Positions 42,905 to 51,588 of a DNA stretch of 64,000 bases are shown here, piece after piece. Position 1 is the first letter of the stretch; the number at the start of each line of letters is the position of its first letter. Below the pieces are notes generated by a model. It was not told where the DNA came from, made no database searches, and worked only from the letters and a program-made list of their open reading frames with translations. Position numbers and translations under genes: made by a program. Source of the DNA: Shimia sp. Alg240-R146 (GTDB lineage Bacteria; Pseudomonadota; Alphaproteobacteria; Rhodobacterales; Rhodobacteraceae); contig NZ_CAMZOK010000001.1 in assembly GCF_947331465.1 (NCBI RefSeq), positions 1,674,001-1,738,000 on the forward strand, read 5' to 3'.

Positions 42905-43798
42905 TTACCCCGCCATGCCCAACTCGGCGCGTGCGGCACTGAGTTTGCGGAAGAAATAGACGGTGAAAAGGATGGACAGGATAATGGAGACATAGCCCAT
43001 GGCATTGGCAAGCCCCATTCGGGCGTCCACATAACCGGTGCGGCTCATTAAGGTCCAAAGAAGCTCTGTCCGGCGCGCGGGGCCACCACCGGTCATGATC
43101 TGCACAATGTCATAAGCGCGCGCCACATCGAGGCTGCGAATGGTCATCGCGATGTAGATAAACGGCATCAGGAACGGCAGTGTTATGTGGCGAAAGCTCT
43201 GCCATGGTGTGCACCCGTCGACCTTGGCGGCCTCCAGCGGATCGCGCGGCATGGCGAAAAGCCCAGCCAAGATCAGGATTGCAAACACCGATGTGCTCAT
43301 CCAGATTTCGGCAAACATGATCGAAAACATCGCCAGCTTTCCATCCACGAGCCAAGGCAAAGCGGCGTTGAACCCCATGGATTGCAGGACGTTGTTCACG
43401 AGACCAATGTTGTCATTAAAGATGAACTTGAACTGAAACCCGACGAGGATCGGCGAAAACATCATCGGGAACATCAAAATGGTGCGCAGCGTGCGCTGCC
43501 CCCAAGTTACCTTGTTCATCATCAAGGCAATGCCGAGCCCAAGAAGCAGTTCGAGGTTCAGAACGATGGTCAGGAACAAAACGGTCCGACCAAAAGCCGC
43601 CCAGAACTTGGCGTCGCTCAGGATTTTTTCGTAATTATAGGTTCCGACCCATTTCCACAGCGTGGACGGGCGCGTCAGCTTGTAGGGCGTAAAGCTGGAA
43701 TAGAGCGAGAACAGGAGCGGGATCAGGACGACTGCGGCGATCACAATAATCGCGGGCAACAGTAGGACTAACCACTCGGGCAAGCGGCGACGGGTCAT
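42905..43798 (-). CDS. Sugar ABC transporter permease (MalF type)
   Basis: 297 residues, six predicted helices; the first begins at residue 10 (WLVLLLPAIIVIAAVVLIPLLF). The EAA loop is DPLEAAKVDGCTPWQSF. Partner of the MalG-type permease downstream. The gap to the binding-protein gene upstream (70 nt) contains a perfect 11-bp hairpin. Confidence 0.92.
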   Translation of the reverse strand: MTRRRLPEWLVLLLPAIIVIAAVVLIPLLFSLYSSFTPYKLTRPSTLWKWVGTYNYEKILSDAKFWAAFGRTVLFLTIVLNLELLLGLGIALMMNKVTWGQRTLRTILMFPMMFSPILVGFQFKFIFNDNIGLVNNVLQSMGFNAALPWLVDGKLAMFSIMFAEIWMSTSVFAILILAGLFAMPRDPLEAAKVDGCTPWQSFRHITLPFLMPFIYIAMTIRSLDVARAYDIVQIMTGGGPARRTELLWTLMSRTGYVDARMGLANAMGYVSIILSILFTVYFFRKLSAARAELGMAG

Positions 43799-43825
43799 TT
43801 CACACCTTTGTGTAGATCTAGGGTC

Positions 43826-43857
43826 GGATCAAAAGCAGGACACCCCGCTTTTGATCC
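43826..43857 (-). repeat. Intercistronic stem-loop behind the fucose binding-protein gene
   Basis: GGATCAAAAGC (43826-43836) and GCTTTTGATCC (43847-43857) are perfect complements over a 10-nt loop, between the binding-protein gene and the first permease. Such structures usually protect the 5' part of the mRNA so that the binding protein is made in excess over the membrane subunits. Confidence 0.7.
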
Positions 43858-43868
43858 TAGAGGGCGAC

Positions 43869-45191
43869 TTAGTAGTAGCCCGACTCTCGCATCAGTTCGT
43901 CTACGGCCTCTGCCGCATCGTCCAACGCTTCTTTTACAGTTTTGTCGCCCACAATGGCCGCCTGCAGTTCAGGGAAAACGATATTGGTGGTTTCGCCCCA
44001 TTCCGGAATTGGCGGCACGGCGAAGGCATATTCGGCGCCTTCAGCAAAGGCTGCCAAAGCTTCGGCACGGAATGCGTCGTCTCCGGATTTTGCTGCAGCC
44101 ACGTTTGCTTCCCAAACCGCTGAGCGTGTGGGCAACGATCCACCGGCGCTTTCAGCCAGCTGGCTTTCTTCGCTGGTCAGAAACATCACCAGAGAGGCCG
44201 CGGCCTCTTTGTTGGCGCAGTCGCTCGTGACAGAGAAGCCGTGGTGACCGGACCAACCCGTGCGCGTGACCGAGCCCATAGGCTGAACGGCGACGCCAAC
44301 ATTGCCCGCTGCTTTGGACGATTCCGGATCATTAAAGAACCCGGCCCAGCCTGGCCAATCCAGATTTAGGGCCACTGTTCCTGAGGCAAAGCCTTGCCCC
44401 AAATCATCCCAGACATAGGACGTTGTTCCGGCAGGAACCGCCTTGGCGGTGTAGAGATCAACAAACCACTGCAAAGCGCGCTGACCGGCATCCGAGTTAA
44501 AGATCGGCTTGTTGTTTTCATCAAGGTAGTTGCCACCCTCGGCGACAACCATCTCATAAAAACGGCCTACGATGGCTTCGTCTTTGCCGGCATACTGCGT
44601 GCCGTAGAAGTTTGGCGGATCGGCAAAGAAGATCGCCTGATCCTTCACTTGCTCCCATGTGTCGGGAACCGCGAGATCATATCCGTACTCAGACTTAAAG
44701 GCTGCGGCTTTTTCTGCGTCTTCATAGTTGGACTTCAAATAATACAGCACCGACACATCAAACTGCGCGCGCGGCAGCATGAGCAATTCGCCACCAACGG
44801 TAGACGCGCCAATGTTGCCCGCAACAAATCCGGCTACCACGTCTGATGGCACCAGATCGTTCAGGTCCACATAAAGACCCTCATACTGGGGCGCGAAAGA
44901 CGAATGGTTGGAGCCAACGCACCAATCGGTGGTTCCCGCAGCCATGTCAGATTTAATCTCTTTGTCGATCTCAAAGTGGCTCTTCTTGGAGATGATGCTC
45001 ACACTCGCGCCGGTTGCTGCTTCCCACTCAGCAATGCGGCCATAAAGCCCCTCGTACTGCTGACCCCCAATGAGTTTTGCTTCGACGGTCACGCCAGCGT
45101 GGTCACCCCAGTCGGCCGCCAAGACCGATTCGGATGCGGCGACAAGCGCCGAGCACGCCATCAAACCCCTAAAAATAATAGATTTTTGCAT
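43869..45191 (-). CDS. Extracellular sugar-binding protein of the L-fucose ABC importer
   Basis: 440 residues with a signal peptide (MQKSIIFRGLMACSALVAASESVLA, cleavage near residue 25). It belongs to solute-binding family 1. The aromatic-rich pattern and the C-terminal AEAVDELMRESGYY are usual. The second of two adjacent ATG codons (45191) is preferred, as it leaves 5-6 nt to GGAGG; ATG 45194 would leave only 2-3. It is the first gene of the long minus-strand operon, with a candidate promoter at 45251-45279, and is followed by a stabilising hairpin. Substrate inferred from the operon. Confidence 0.92.
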   Translation of the reverse strand: MQKSIIFRGLMACSALVAASESVLAADWGDHAGVTVEAKLIGGQQYEGLYGRIAEWEAATGASVSIISKKSHFEIDKEIKSDMAAGTTDWCVGSNHSSFAPQYEGLYVDLNDLVPSDVVAGFVAGNIGASTVGGELLMLPRAQFDVSVLYYLKSNYEDAEKAAAFKSEYGYDLAVPDTWEQVKDQAIFFADPPNFYGTQYAGKDEAIVGRFYEMVVAEGGNYLDENNKPIFNSDAGQRALQWFVDLYTAKAVPAGTTSYVWDDLGQGFASGTVALNLDWPGWAGFFNDPESSKAAGNVGVAVQPMGSVTRTGWSGHHGFSVTSDCANKEAAASLVMFLTSEESQLAESAGGSLPTRSAVWEANVAAAKSGDDAFRAEALAAFAEGAEYAFAVPPIPEWGETTNIVFPELQAAIVGDKTVKEALDDAAEAVDELMRESGYY

Positions 45192-45250
45192 CATTTCCTC
45201 CCTTTGATGCCGGTCCTAGTCGCCGTCTCCTTCGACAACTTGTATTTGCA

Positions 45251-45279
45251 TGTAAAACATTTGTTCATAAATAAATCAA
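45251..45279 (-). promoter_or_regulatory. Candidate promoter of the L-fucose operon
   Basis: On the minus strand TTGATT (45274-45279) and TTTACA (45251-45256) are separated by 17 nt. The site is in the 180-nt gap between the binding-protein gene and the IclR gene and is flanked by the A+T-rich TTGTTCATAAATAAATCAA, where the IclR regulator could bind. Confidence 0.45.
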
Positions 45280-45374
45280 CCTTGACTTGGGCTCCCACTA
45301 AAGCAAAACTCCCTTATAAGGATGGCGCAGCCCTACATGTGGGGGCTGGATGAACGTGGATGACAGGGAATGGA

Positions 45375-46172
45375 ATGGCTGAGAAAGACGACAAATACCG
45401 CGCGCCGGCATTGGAAAAAGGCTTGGACATCATTGAATTGCTGGCCAGCCACGGCGAAGGCCTGACGCAGGGGGAATTGGCCAAGGCATTGGAGCGCTCT
45501 CCCAGCGAAATCTATCGGATGCTTTCCACGCTTGTTCGGCGGGACTATGTGATCCGGTCCCTTTCCGGTGATCGTTATTCCCTAAGCTTGAAGATGTTTT
45601 CGATCAGCCAGCGCCATCCACCGATCGGCCGCGTTATTGAGGCCGCGTTGCCCCGCATGAGGGCGGTCACACGCAAGGCTTGGCAATCCTGCCATATGGG
45701 CATGGAAAGCAACGGCGACATCGTGATCGTCGCTTCAGCCGAGTCGCCGGGTAACTGGGGATTAGCCCTGAAAACCGGAACTGTAATTGGCTTGTGGAAC
45801 ACTGGCACGGGGCGGGTTCTCACCGCATTTCGTCCCGACGAGGAAATTGAGGATCTGGTCGCAAAGCACCGCCCCGCTGTTGGGGAGCCTGCTTTGAACA
45901 GGGCTGATTTTGACTCCCACATCGCGCGTATCCGCGCAGCGGGATTTGAAAAAATGCCGTCGGACACAGCGATTGGCGTCACCAATATCGCCTTTCCGAT
46001 CTTTGGTCCTTCCGGAAACGCGGCAGCCGTTCTTTCATGCCCGTACTTGGAACGCGTCGACGACCTCGAGGTGCCCAGCGTTGACGAAGTCGTTGAGCTA
46101 TACGGAGCCTTGGCCTTGGAATTGACGGCGATTTACGGCGGCAAAGCACCGAACTTTCAATCGCATACCTAA
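45375..46172 (+). CDS. IclR-family transcriptional regulator
   Basis: 265 residues. The N-terminal winged helix (about 10-75) includes LTQGELAKALERSPSEIYRMLSTL, and the C-terminal GAF-like effector domain (about 90-255) has the glycine/serine-rich IclR pattern. Divergent from the sugar-transport and catabolic operon and followed by the lactonase gene, so it most likely represses both until the sugar or a pathway intermediate binds. The start could be ATG 45360 or 45375; the latter has GGGA 5 nt before it. Confidence 0.9.
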   Translation: MAEKDDKYRAPALEKGLDIIELLASHGEGLTQGELAKALERSPSEIYRMLSTLVRRDYVIRSLSGDRYSLSLKMFSISQRHPPIGRVIEAALPRMRAVTRKAWQSCHMGMESNGDIVIVASAESPGNWGLALKTGTVIGLWNTGTGRVLTAFRPDEEIEDLVAKHRPAVGEPALNRADFDSHIARIRAAGFEKMPSDTAIGVTNIAFPIFGPSGNAAAVLSCPYLERVDDLEVPSVDEVVELYGALALELTAIYGGKAPNFQSHT

Positions 46173-46215
46173 GCCCGCGGTTCGCGGAAACCCGCCAGTC
46201 GAAGGGACACAAGTT

Positions 46216-47046
46216 ATGATCATTGACGCACACCAGCACTTTTGGAAGCTCGACCGAGGCGATTATTCTTGGCTGAAACCCGAATTTACGGCCCTGTATC
46301 GTGATTTTGAACCGCATGATTTACGGCCACTTCTGGATGCTGCTGAAGTAGATGGCACCATTGCGGTTCAAGCCGCCGACACCGAAGCCGAGACACGTTT
46401 CCTTTTGTCGCTTGCAGATCAGCACGAATGGATCGTCGGGGTCGTCGGGTGGACGGACCTGGAAGCAGACGACGCATCTGCGGCCATCGCAAATTTGGCG
46501 CAACGCGGGAAACTGGTCGGCCTGCGCCCAATGATTCAGGACATTGCAGATGATGCATGGATGCTCAAGGAGAGCCTGCGTCCGGCCATTCGGTCAATGG
46601 TCGAGCACGATCTGACGTTTGACGCATTGGTGCACCCTCGCCACCTTGATCACCTAGCGACGTTTCTGAATAGATACCCGGACCTGCGCGTCGTGATTGA
46701 CCACGGAGCAAAGCCGGACATCGGAGGTCAACGATTTGAAGGCTGGGCCGAGAAATTGTCTGCAATAGCTGATCGTCAAAATGTCTTTTGCAAACTGTCG
46801 GGGCTTGTCACCGAGGCAGCCACTAACTGGCAGCCAAGCGACCTCGCGCCTTATATCTCGCATATCGAACAAATTTTTGGACCGGATCGTACGTTGTTTG
46901 GTTCAGATTGGCCGGTTTTAAATCTGGCTTCTGACTACGCCTCTTGGAAAGAGATTGCGGACAAATCCTTTGGTGGAAATGTGGTGGATATCTACACGTC
47001 ATCAATCGAAGCCGCGTACCCTCGTGTAGGGGAAGTTAGCACTTAA
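46216..47046 (+). CDS. Amidohydrolase-family lactonase, probable L-fucono-1,5-lactonase
   Basis: Opens L-fuconolactone to L-fuconate. 276 residues, COG3618-type amidohydrolase. The N-terminal IIDAHQHFW (His6-Gln-His8) gives two metal ligands, VIDHGAKPDI the third histidine region, CKLSGLVTEA and FGSDWPV the C-terminal aspartate. Expected enzyme between the dehydrogenase and the dehydratase of the pathway; other sugar lactones are possible. 43 nt behind the IclR gene and on the same strand. Confidence 0.87.
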   Translation: MIIDAHQHFWKLDRGDYSWLKPEFTALYRDFEPHDLRPLLDAAEVDGTIAVQAADTEAETRFLLSLADQHEWIVGVVGWTDLEADDASAAIANLAQRGKLVGLRPMIQDIADDAWMLKESLRPAIRSMVEHDLTFDALVHPRHLDHLATFLNRYPDLRVVIDHGAKPDIGGQRFEGWAEKLSAIADRQNVFCKLSGLVTEAATNWQPSDLAPYISHIEQIFGPDRTLFGSDWPVLNLASDYASWKEIADKSFGGNVVDIYTSSIEAAYPRVGEVST

Positions 47047-47080
47047 CCACTGTTTTGAAGCCAACATCTGATCCCGAAAA

Positions 47081-47096
47081 TCTTTCTTAAGAAAGA
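47081..47096. repeat. Perfect 16-bp palindrome between the fucose and uronate loci
   Basis: TCTTTCTTAAGAAAGA reads the same on both strands. It lies between the convergent lactonase and uxuA genes, 35 nt after the lactonase stop. It is too short in its loop for a good terminator and could be a protein-binding site or a cruciform remnant. Confidence 0.5.
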
Positions 47097-47185
47097 CGCC
47101 GGGCTCGGTTGGGGCGGAAAGATCACCCCCCCTCAATCGACATTTGAAGTGGATTTGCGCAGATGTGTTACGCGCAACTTATTGT

Positions 47186-48385
47186 TTATGCAGACAAGGA
47201 AGCCATAATCCCTCGCAGTTCTGCCAATCCCTTTGCACGGCCAACGAGCGGGTATCCGGGCATGCTGTCAGTGTTGAGATCGTGCAGAATATCCTGACCG
47301 TGATCGGGGCGCATGGGGATTTGGCTATCAGTGCGGCCTGCTGATTTTCGGCGGGCTTCTTCAGCCAGCAATGCGCGGATCGTTCCGACCATGTTGGTAT
47401 CACCTTCAAGGTGCATTGCCTCATAAAAGCTGGTTTTGTCACCGTCGGTTGGCGCGTGGCGGGTGGTGTTGCGCAGGTGGGCAAAATGGATGCGAGGGCC
47501 GAGGCGGCGCACGAAGTCGGGGCCGTCGAAGGTGGGGTCGACGCCAAGCGAGCCTGTGCAGAGGGTGGCGCCATTGGCGATGCTGTCGATGGACCCAATC
47601 ACGGTCTCATAGTCCTTTACGGATGACATGACGCGGGGCATTCCCAAAAGGGGAAAGGGCGGGTCGTCGGGGTGGCAGCACATGCGCATGCCTAGCTCTT
47701 CGGCGAGGGGCACAACTTGCGACAAAAAGTCGATCAGATTGCTGCGCAGCTTGTCGGAGTCGATGTCGCGATATGTGTCCAAAAGGGCGGCGACCTCGGT
47801 CACCGTCCAGTTGTCGTTGGCGCCGGGTAGGCCCGCGACAATGTTGTTTTGCAAAGTTTTTCTGGCCATTTCATCCATGGACGCAAAGCGGATTTCGGCG
47901 ATGGATAGGGTGTCTGATGTATAGTCGTCGCGCGCCGCGGCCCGTTTGAGCAGAAACAGATCGAAGATCGCGAAATCAATCACGTCAAAGGACATCGCAG
48001 TGCCGCCATGCGCCATTTTTGCGGCCAGATTGGTGCGGGTCCAATCCAGCACTGGCATGAAATTGTAGCACACAGTCTGCAAGCCACAGGCGGCCAAGTT
48101 GCGCAGGCTGTCCTTATAGGATGTGATGTGGGCGGCGTAATCCGCGCCCTGCGTTTTGAGAGTCTCTGATACTGGAAGGCTTTCGACAACCTCCCATGAA
48201 AGACCCGTTTCCTGACCGTTCGGTGTGGCAATTTCGGCCTGCCGTTTGCGGATTTCAGGCACTGTCCAAACCGCGCCGGGCGGGATGTGATGCAAGGCGG
48301 TGACGATGCCTTCGACGCCGATCTGAGGCAGATCTGCGACGTTGATTGTGTCCGCCGGGCCAAACCAGCGCCATGTCTGTTTCAT
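47186..48385 (-). CDS. uxuA: D-mannonate dehydratase
   Basis: Dehydrates D-mannonate to 2-keto-3-deoxy-D-gluconate. 399 residues, with the N-terminal WRWFGPADTINVADLPQIG and the ALHHIPPGAVW segment that identify UxuA; PCHP-like metal site read as MCCHPDDPP, plus HFAHLRNT. Last gene of the minus-strand uronate operon; it overlaps the ATPase gene by 4 nt. UxaC and UxuB, encoded on the other arm of the divergon, make its substrate. Confidence 0.96.
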   Translation of the reverse strand: MKQTWRWFGPADTINVADLPQIGVEGIVTALHHIPPGAVWTVPEIRKRQAEIATPNGQETGLSWEVVESLPVSETLKTQGADYAAHITSYKDSLRNLAACGLQTVCYNFMPVLDWTRTNLAAKMAHGGTAMSFDVIDFAIFDLFLLKRAAARDDYTSDTLSIAEIRFASMDEMARKTLQNNIVAGLPGANDNWTVTEVAALLDTYRDIDSDKLRSNLIDFLSQVVPLAEELGMRMCCHPDDPPFPLLGMPRVMSSVKDYETVIGSIDSIANGATLCTGSLGVDPTFDGPDFVRRLGPRIHFAHLRNTTRHAPTDGDKTSFYEAMHLEGDTNMVGTIRALLAEEARRKSAGRTDSQIPMRPDHGQDILHDLNTDSMPGYPLVGRAKGLAELRGIMASLSA

Positions 48386-49485
48386 GTCGGTATCCCGTCG
48401 GTATCGCGGCGGTGTGATTTTCCGCTGTCGGTATCAAAAAGATGCAACGCATCTGTGGCCACAGCCAAGGCAATTTTGTCGCCTTCCCGGATCGTGGTCT
48501 GCCCCTGTGAGTGCACCGTGATTTTCTCACCCTCTGCCGTGAGAGCATACAAATAGCTTTCGCCGCCAAGTTTTTCGACAGTGACCACTTCGGCGTGGAT
48601 GTCATGCGGGCCAGTGGCGTCGGCGCTCACAACTTTCAGCCCATCGGGACGCACGCCCAGTGTCACGGCGGCACCTTCGGTGATGTCAAAGCCGGTGGCG
48701 GGCAGAGCGAGGCGGTCGCCTTTGGGCAAAATCAAGTCGGCGCCGGAAACTGTGCCGGCAAAGAAGTTCATGCGAGGCGAGCCGATAAAGCCCGCGACAA
48801 ACATATTGGCGGGTGTGTTGTAAAGATCGAGCGGGCGGCCGAACTGTTCGACCTCGCCGGCGCGCAACACGGCGATTTTGTCGGCCATAGTCATCGCTTC
48901 GACTTGATCGTGGGTCACGTAGATCATGGTGTTGCCAAGGCGGCCATGCAGACGGGAAATTTCACCGCGCATTTCCACACGCAGCTCGGCATCAAGATTT
49001 GAGAGCGGTTCGTCAAACAGGAACACACGCGGTTCGCGCACCACGGCGCGGCCAATAGCGACTCGCTGACGCTGACCGCCCGACAGGTCTTTGGGGCGGC
49101 GGTCCAGCAGCTCGTCGATTTGCAGCATCTTGGCGACCTGATCGGTTTTGGCGGTGATCTCGGCCTTGGCGGTCTTGAGGTTCTCAAGGCCGAAGGTCAG
49201 GTTCTGGCGCACCGACATATGCGGATAAAGCGCATAAGATTGGAATACCATCGCGAGGCCGCGATCGGCTGCGCCAAGATTGTTGACCACTTCGCCGTCA
49301 ATTTCACAGGTGCCGTCGGTGATGTCCTCTAGGCCCGAGATCATCCTCAGCAACGTAGATTTGCCACAGCCAGAGGGGCCGACGAAGACGCAGAATTCTC
49401 CGTGTTTGACCTGCATGCTGACGCCTTTGATCACCTCTACGGCGCCGTAGGATTTTTTCACGTTGTTGAGTGTGAGGTCGGCCAT
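48382..49485 (-). CDS. Sugar ABC transporter ATPase (UgpC type)
   Basis: 367 residues: Walker A GPSGCGKST, Q-loop FQSYALYPHM, signature LSGGQRQRV, Walker B FLFDEPLSNLD, H-loop THDQVEAM and a C-terminal TOBE domain. The start is ATG 49485 (MADLTLNNVKKSYG); the frame is open to 49611 inside the permease gene but without support. It serves the uronate importer and is about half identical by eye to the fucose ATPase. Confidence 0.93.
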   Translation of the reverse strand: MADLTLNNVKKSYGAVEVIKGVSMQVKHGEFCVFVGPSGCGKSTLLRMISGLEDITDGTCEIDGEVVNNLGAADRGLAMVFQSYALYPHMSVRQNLTFGLENLKTAKAEITAKTDQVAKMLQIDELLDRRPKDLSGGQRQRVAIGRAVVREPRVFLFDEPLSNLDAELRVEMRGEISRLHGRLGNTMIYVTHDQVEAMTMADKIAVLRAGEVEQFGRPLDLYNTPANMFVAGFIGSPRMNFFAGTVSGADLILPKGDRLALPATGFDITEGAAVTLGVRPDGLKVVSADATGPHDIHAEVVTVEKLGGESYLYALTAEGEKITVHSQGQTTIREGDKIALAVATDALHLFDTDSGKSHRRDTDGIPT

Positions 49486-49499
49486 GTCGGGTCTCTCTT

Positions 49500-50552
49500 C
49501 TATTTGCCGCCGGTGGAGGCGATGCCGGTGGCGATGTATTTTTGCAGGAAGGCAAAGACCAAGGCGATGGGCGTGAGCGTCAGGATGGTCATGGCCAGCA
49601 GGTTGGACCATTCGGTGTCCAGCTCGCCTTGAAAGGAGTTGAGCGCCAGTTGCAGGGTGTAGTTTTCATTGCGGCTGAGCGCGATCAGGGGCCAGAGGAA
49701 GTCGTTCCAGCGCCACATGATGGCGAGGATCGCCAGAACGGCAATCGCGGGGGCAGAGAGCGGCAAGATAATACGCCAGTAGATTTTCCATTCGCTGGCT
49801 TTGTCCATGCGGGCGGCATCAAGGATTTCATCGGGAATGGTCAGCATATATTGGCGCAGTAGGAACACGCCCGTGGGTGTGGCGGCACCGGGCAGGATGA
49901 CGCCCCAGAGCGTGTCGATGAGGTAGAGTTCCTTGGCGATCATAAAGAGCGGCACAAGCACCACGGTTTGCGGCACCATCAAAACGCCGATCACCAAAGC
50001 CAACACAAGCGTGCGGCCACGGAATTCGTATTTTGACAGGGCAAAGGCGGCCATCGAGTTAAAGATCAACATGATGATCGTGGCCGTCAGGGTGATGAAG
50101 GTCGAGTTCCAGAAGTACCGCAGGAAATCGAATTTCTCAAAAAGTTCGGTGTAGTTTTCGGTGGCCAAAGCGACGCGTTCGACCGCCTCGCGTTCCGAGG
50201 TTTTGATTTTGAACGTCTCGGTCGGGTTTTCAGGGTCCACCACCTTGGCCGACAGCCCGATGCGTTTGACCTGTGCCACGGTGCGGCCTGCGTGCTCGCC
50301 CTCGGTCACGGTGTAAAGCGGCAGCGGGTCGTCATAGCCGGTGACAGTGATCATTTCCTGTTTGTAGGGCAGCAGGCGCGGCGGGAAGGAGTTGAGTTCG
50401 GCTTCGGTTTTGAAAGAACTGGCCAAGAGCCACAGCACGGGGCCGAACATCAGCGCGACGCCAAGAAAGAGATAGCCGTAGGTCAGCCAATCCATGATGT
50501 CTGGGCCGTTGCGACCGCGGGTGCGGGTGAGGAAAGTGTTAATCTTACCCAT
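49500..50552 (-). CDS. Carbohydrate ABC transporter permease (MalG type) with a large external loop
   Basis: 350 residues, 60 more than a normal MalG-type permease. The extra residues lie between helix 1 (about 22-46) and helix 2 (about 150): a hydrophilic, mostly charged segment from about 50 to 140 that should face the periplasm. The EAA loop reads EILDAARMDKASEWKIYWRI. It overlaps the partner permease gene by 8 nt. Confidence 0.9.
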   Translation of the reverse strand: MGKINTFLTRTRGRNGPDIMDWLTYGYLFLGVALMFGPVLWLLASSFKTEAELNSFPPRLLPYKQEMITVTGYDDPLPLYTVTEGEHAGRTVAQVKRIGLSAKVVDPENPTETFKIKTSEREAVERVALATENYTELFEKFDFLRYFWNSTFITLTATIIMLIFNSMAAFALSKYEFRGRTLVLALVIGVLMVPQTVVLVPLFMIAKELYLIDTLWGVILPGAATPTGVFLLRQYMLTIPDEILDAARMDKASEWKIYWRIILPLSAPAIAVLAILAIMWRWNDFLWPLIALSRNENYTLQLALNSFQGELDTEWSNLLAMTILTLTPIALVFAFLQKYIATGIASTGGK

Positions 50553-51513
50553 CGGCGTTTTTCCTTGTGGCCCAGAGTTGCAGGCCGGTCAGCACCACCA
50601 GCACCAGCGCCAGCATGATCGAGGCAGCAGATGCGAGGCCAAAGAGGCGCGGGGCACCAGCGAAGCCGGTTTCATAGACGTATTGAATGAGCAGCGTGGT
50701 TGCAGAACCGGGTCCGCCTCCGGAGAAGGCATAAACTTCGTCAAAGGTTTGCACGCCTTTGATCAGCGCCAGCACCATGACCACGAGCATTGTGGGCATC
50801 AGCAGAGGCAAGGTGATGCGGTAAAACGTGCGGAAGGGCGTAGCGGCGTCCATTAAGGCGGCCTCATAGACATCGCGGGGGATGGCTTGCAAGCCAGCCA
50901 GAAGGATCAGGGTATAAAACCCCATATGCGCCCAGATCGACAGGAAGACCGACCAGAAGAATGTCCATTCCCGCTCGAGCATCCAGAGAACGGGTTCAAG
51001 TCCTATTGCGTCCAATCCAGCGTTCATCAGCCCGTGGCGTTGCAAGATCCATTTCCAGATTAGGGCCACCACAACAGGCGACAGCAGAACGGGAAAGAAG
51101 AAGACAGAGCGGAAGAAACCACGTGCGCGAATGTCGCGGTTCAGCACCAGAGCAGTGAGCAGCGAAAAGCCGATCATAAAGCCGACCTGCAACACGATGA
51201 ACCAGCCGGTGTTGTGCACGGCGCGCCAAAAGAGATCCTTTTGGCAGGTATTGGGATCAAGGTAGTTGTCACAACTCGCCAGCACGGCGAAGTTGTCCGC
51301 CCCCACAAAGGCACGGTCGCGCAGCAGGATCTGATCGCCGCCGGTCAGGGCATAAACCACGTTCAGAAACACCGGAAGAAAGGCAAAAAGAAAGAACAGG
51401 ATCAGGTTCGGGGCCAGAAAGACCCAGGCGAGGTGTTTGATACCGAGGATGCGTTGCAAAAACGCCATCGGGATTTCAAACACGCGCATGATGGATGTCA
51501 GCAGTCCGAGCAT
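50545..51513 (-). CDS. Sugar ABC transporter permease (MalF type)
   Basis: 322 residues, six main helices; the first is about 27-49. Between helix 1 and helix 2 there is an external segment holding two cysteines (CDNYLDPNTC, about residues 84-93) that may form a disulfide. EAA loop DVYEAALMDAATPFRTF. Follows the binding-protein gene after a GC-rich hairpin. Confidence 0.9.
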   Translation of the reverse strand: MLGLLTSIMRVFEIPMAFLQRILGIKHLAWVFLAPNLILFFLFAFLPVFLNVVYALTGGDQILLRDRAFVGADNFAVLASCDNYLDPNTCQKDLFWRAVHNTGWFIVLQVGFMIGFSLLTALVLNRDIRARGFFRSVFFFPVLLSPVVVALIWKWILQRHGLMNAGLDAIGLEPVLWMLEREWTFFWSVFLSIWAHMGFYTLILLAGLQAIPRDVYEAALMDAATPFRTFYRITLPLLMPTMLVVMVLALIKGVQTFDEVYAFSGGGPGSATTLLIQYVYETGFAGAPRLFGLASAASIMLALVLVVLTGLQLWATRKNADG

Positions 51514-51543
51514 CTGAGTGACCTGTTGTAAAAAGGGTAGGGT

Positions 51544-51575
51544 GCGCGCCCGCGCAGGGAGTCGCGGACGCGCGC
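51544..51575 (-). repeat. GC-rich intercistronic stem-loop behind the uronate binding-protein gene
   Basis: GCGCGCCCGCG (51544-51554) and CGCGGACGCGCGC (51563-51575) pair through most of their length. It lies 14 nt behind the binding-protein stop and before the permease gene, the same position as the hairpin in the fucose operon, and probably stabilises the binding-protein mRNA. Confidence 0.65.
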
Positions 51576-51588
51576 TTGGTTTTTGAGT

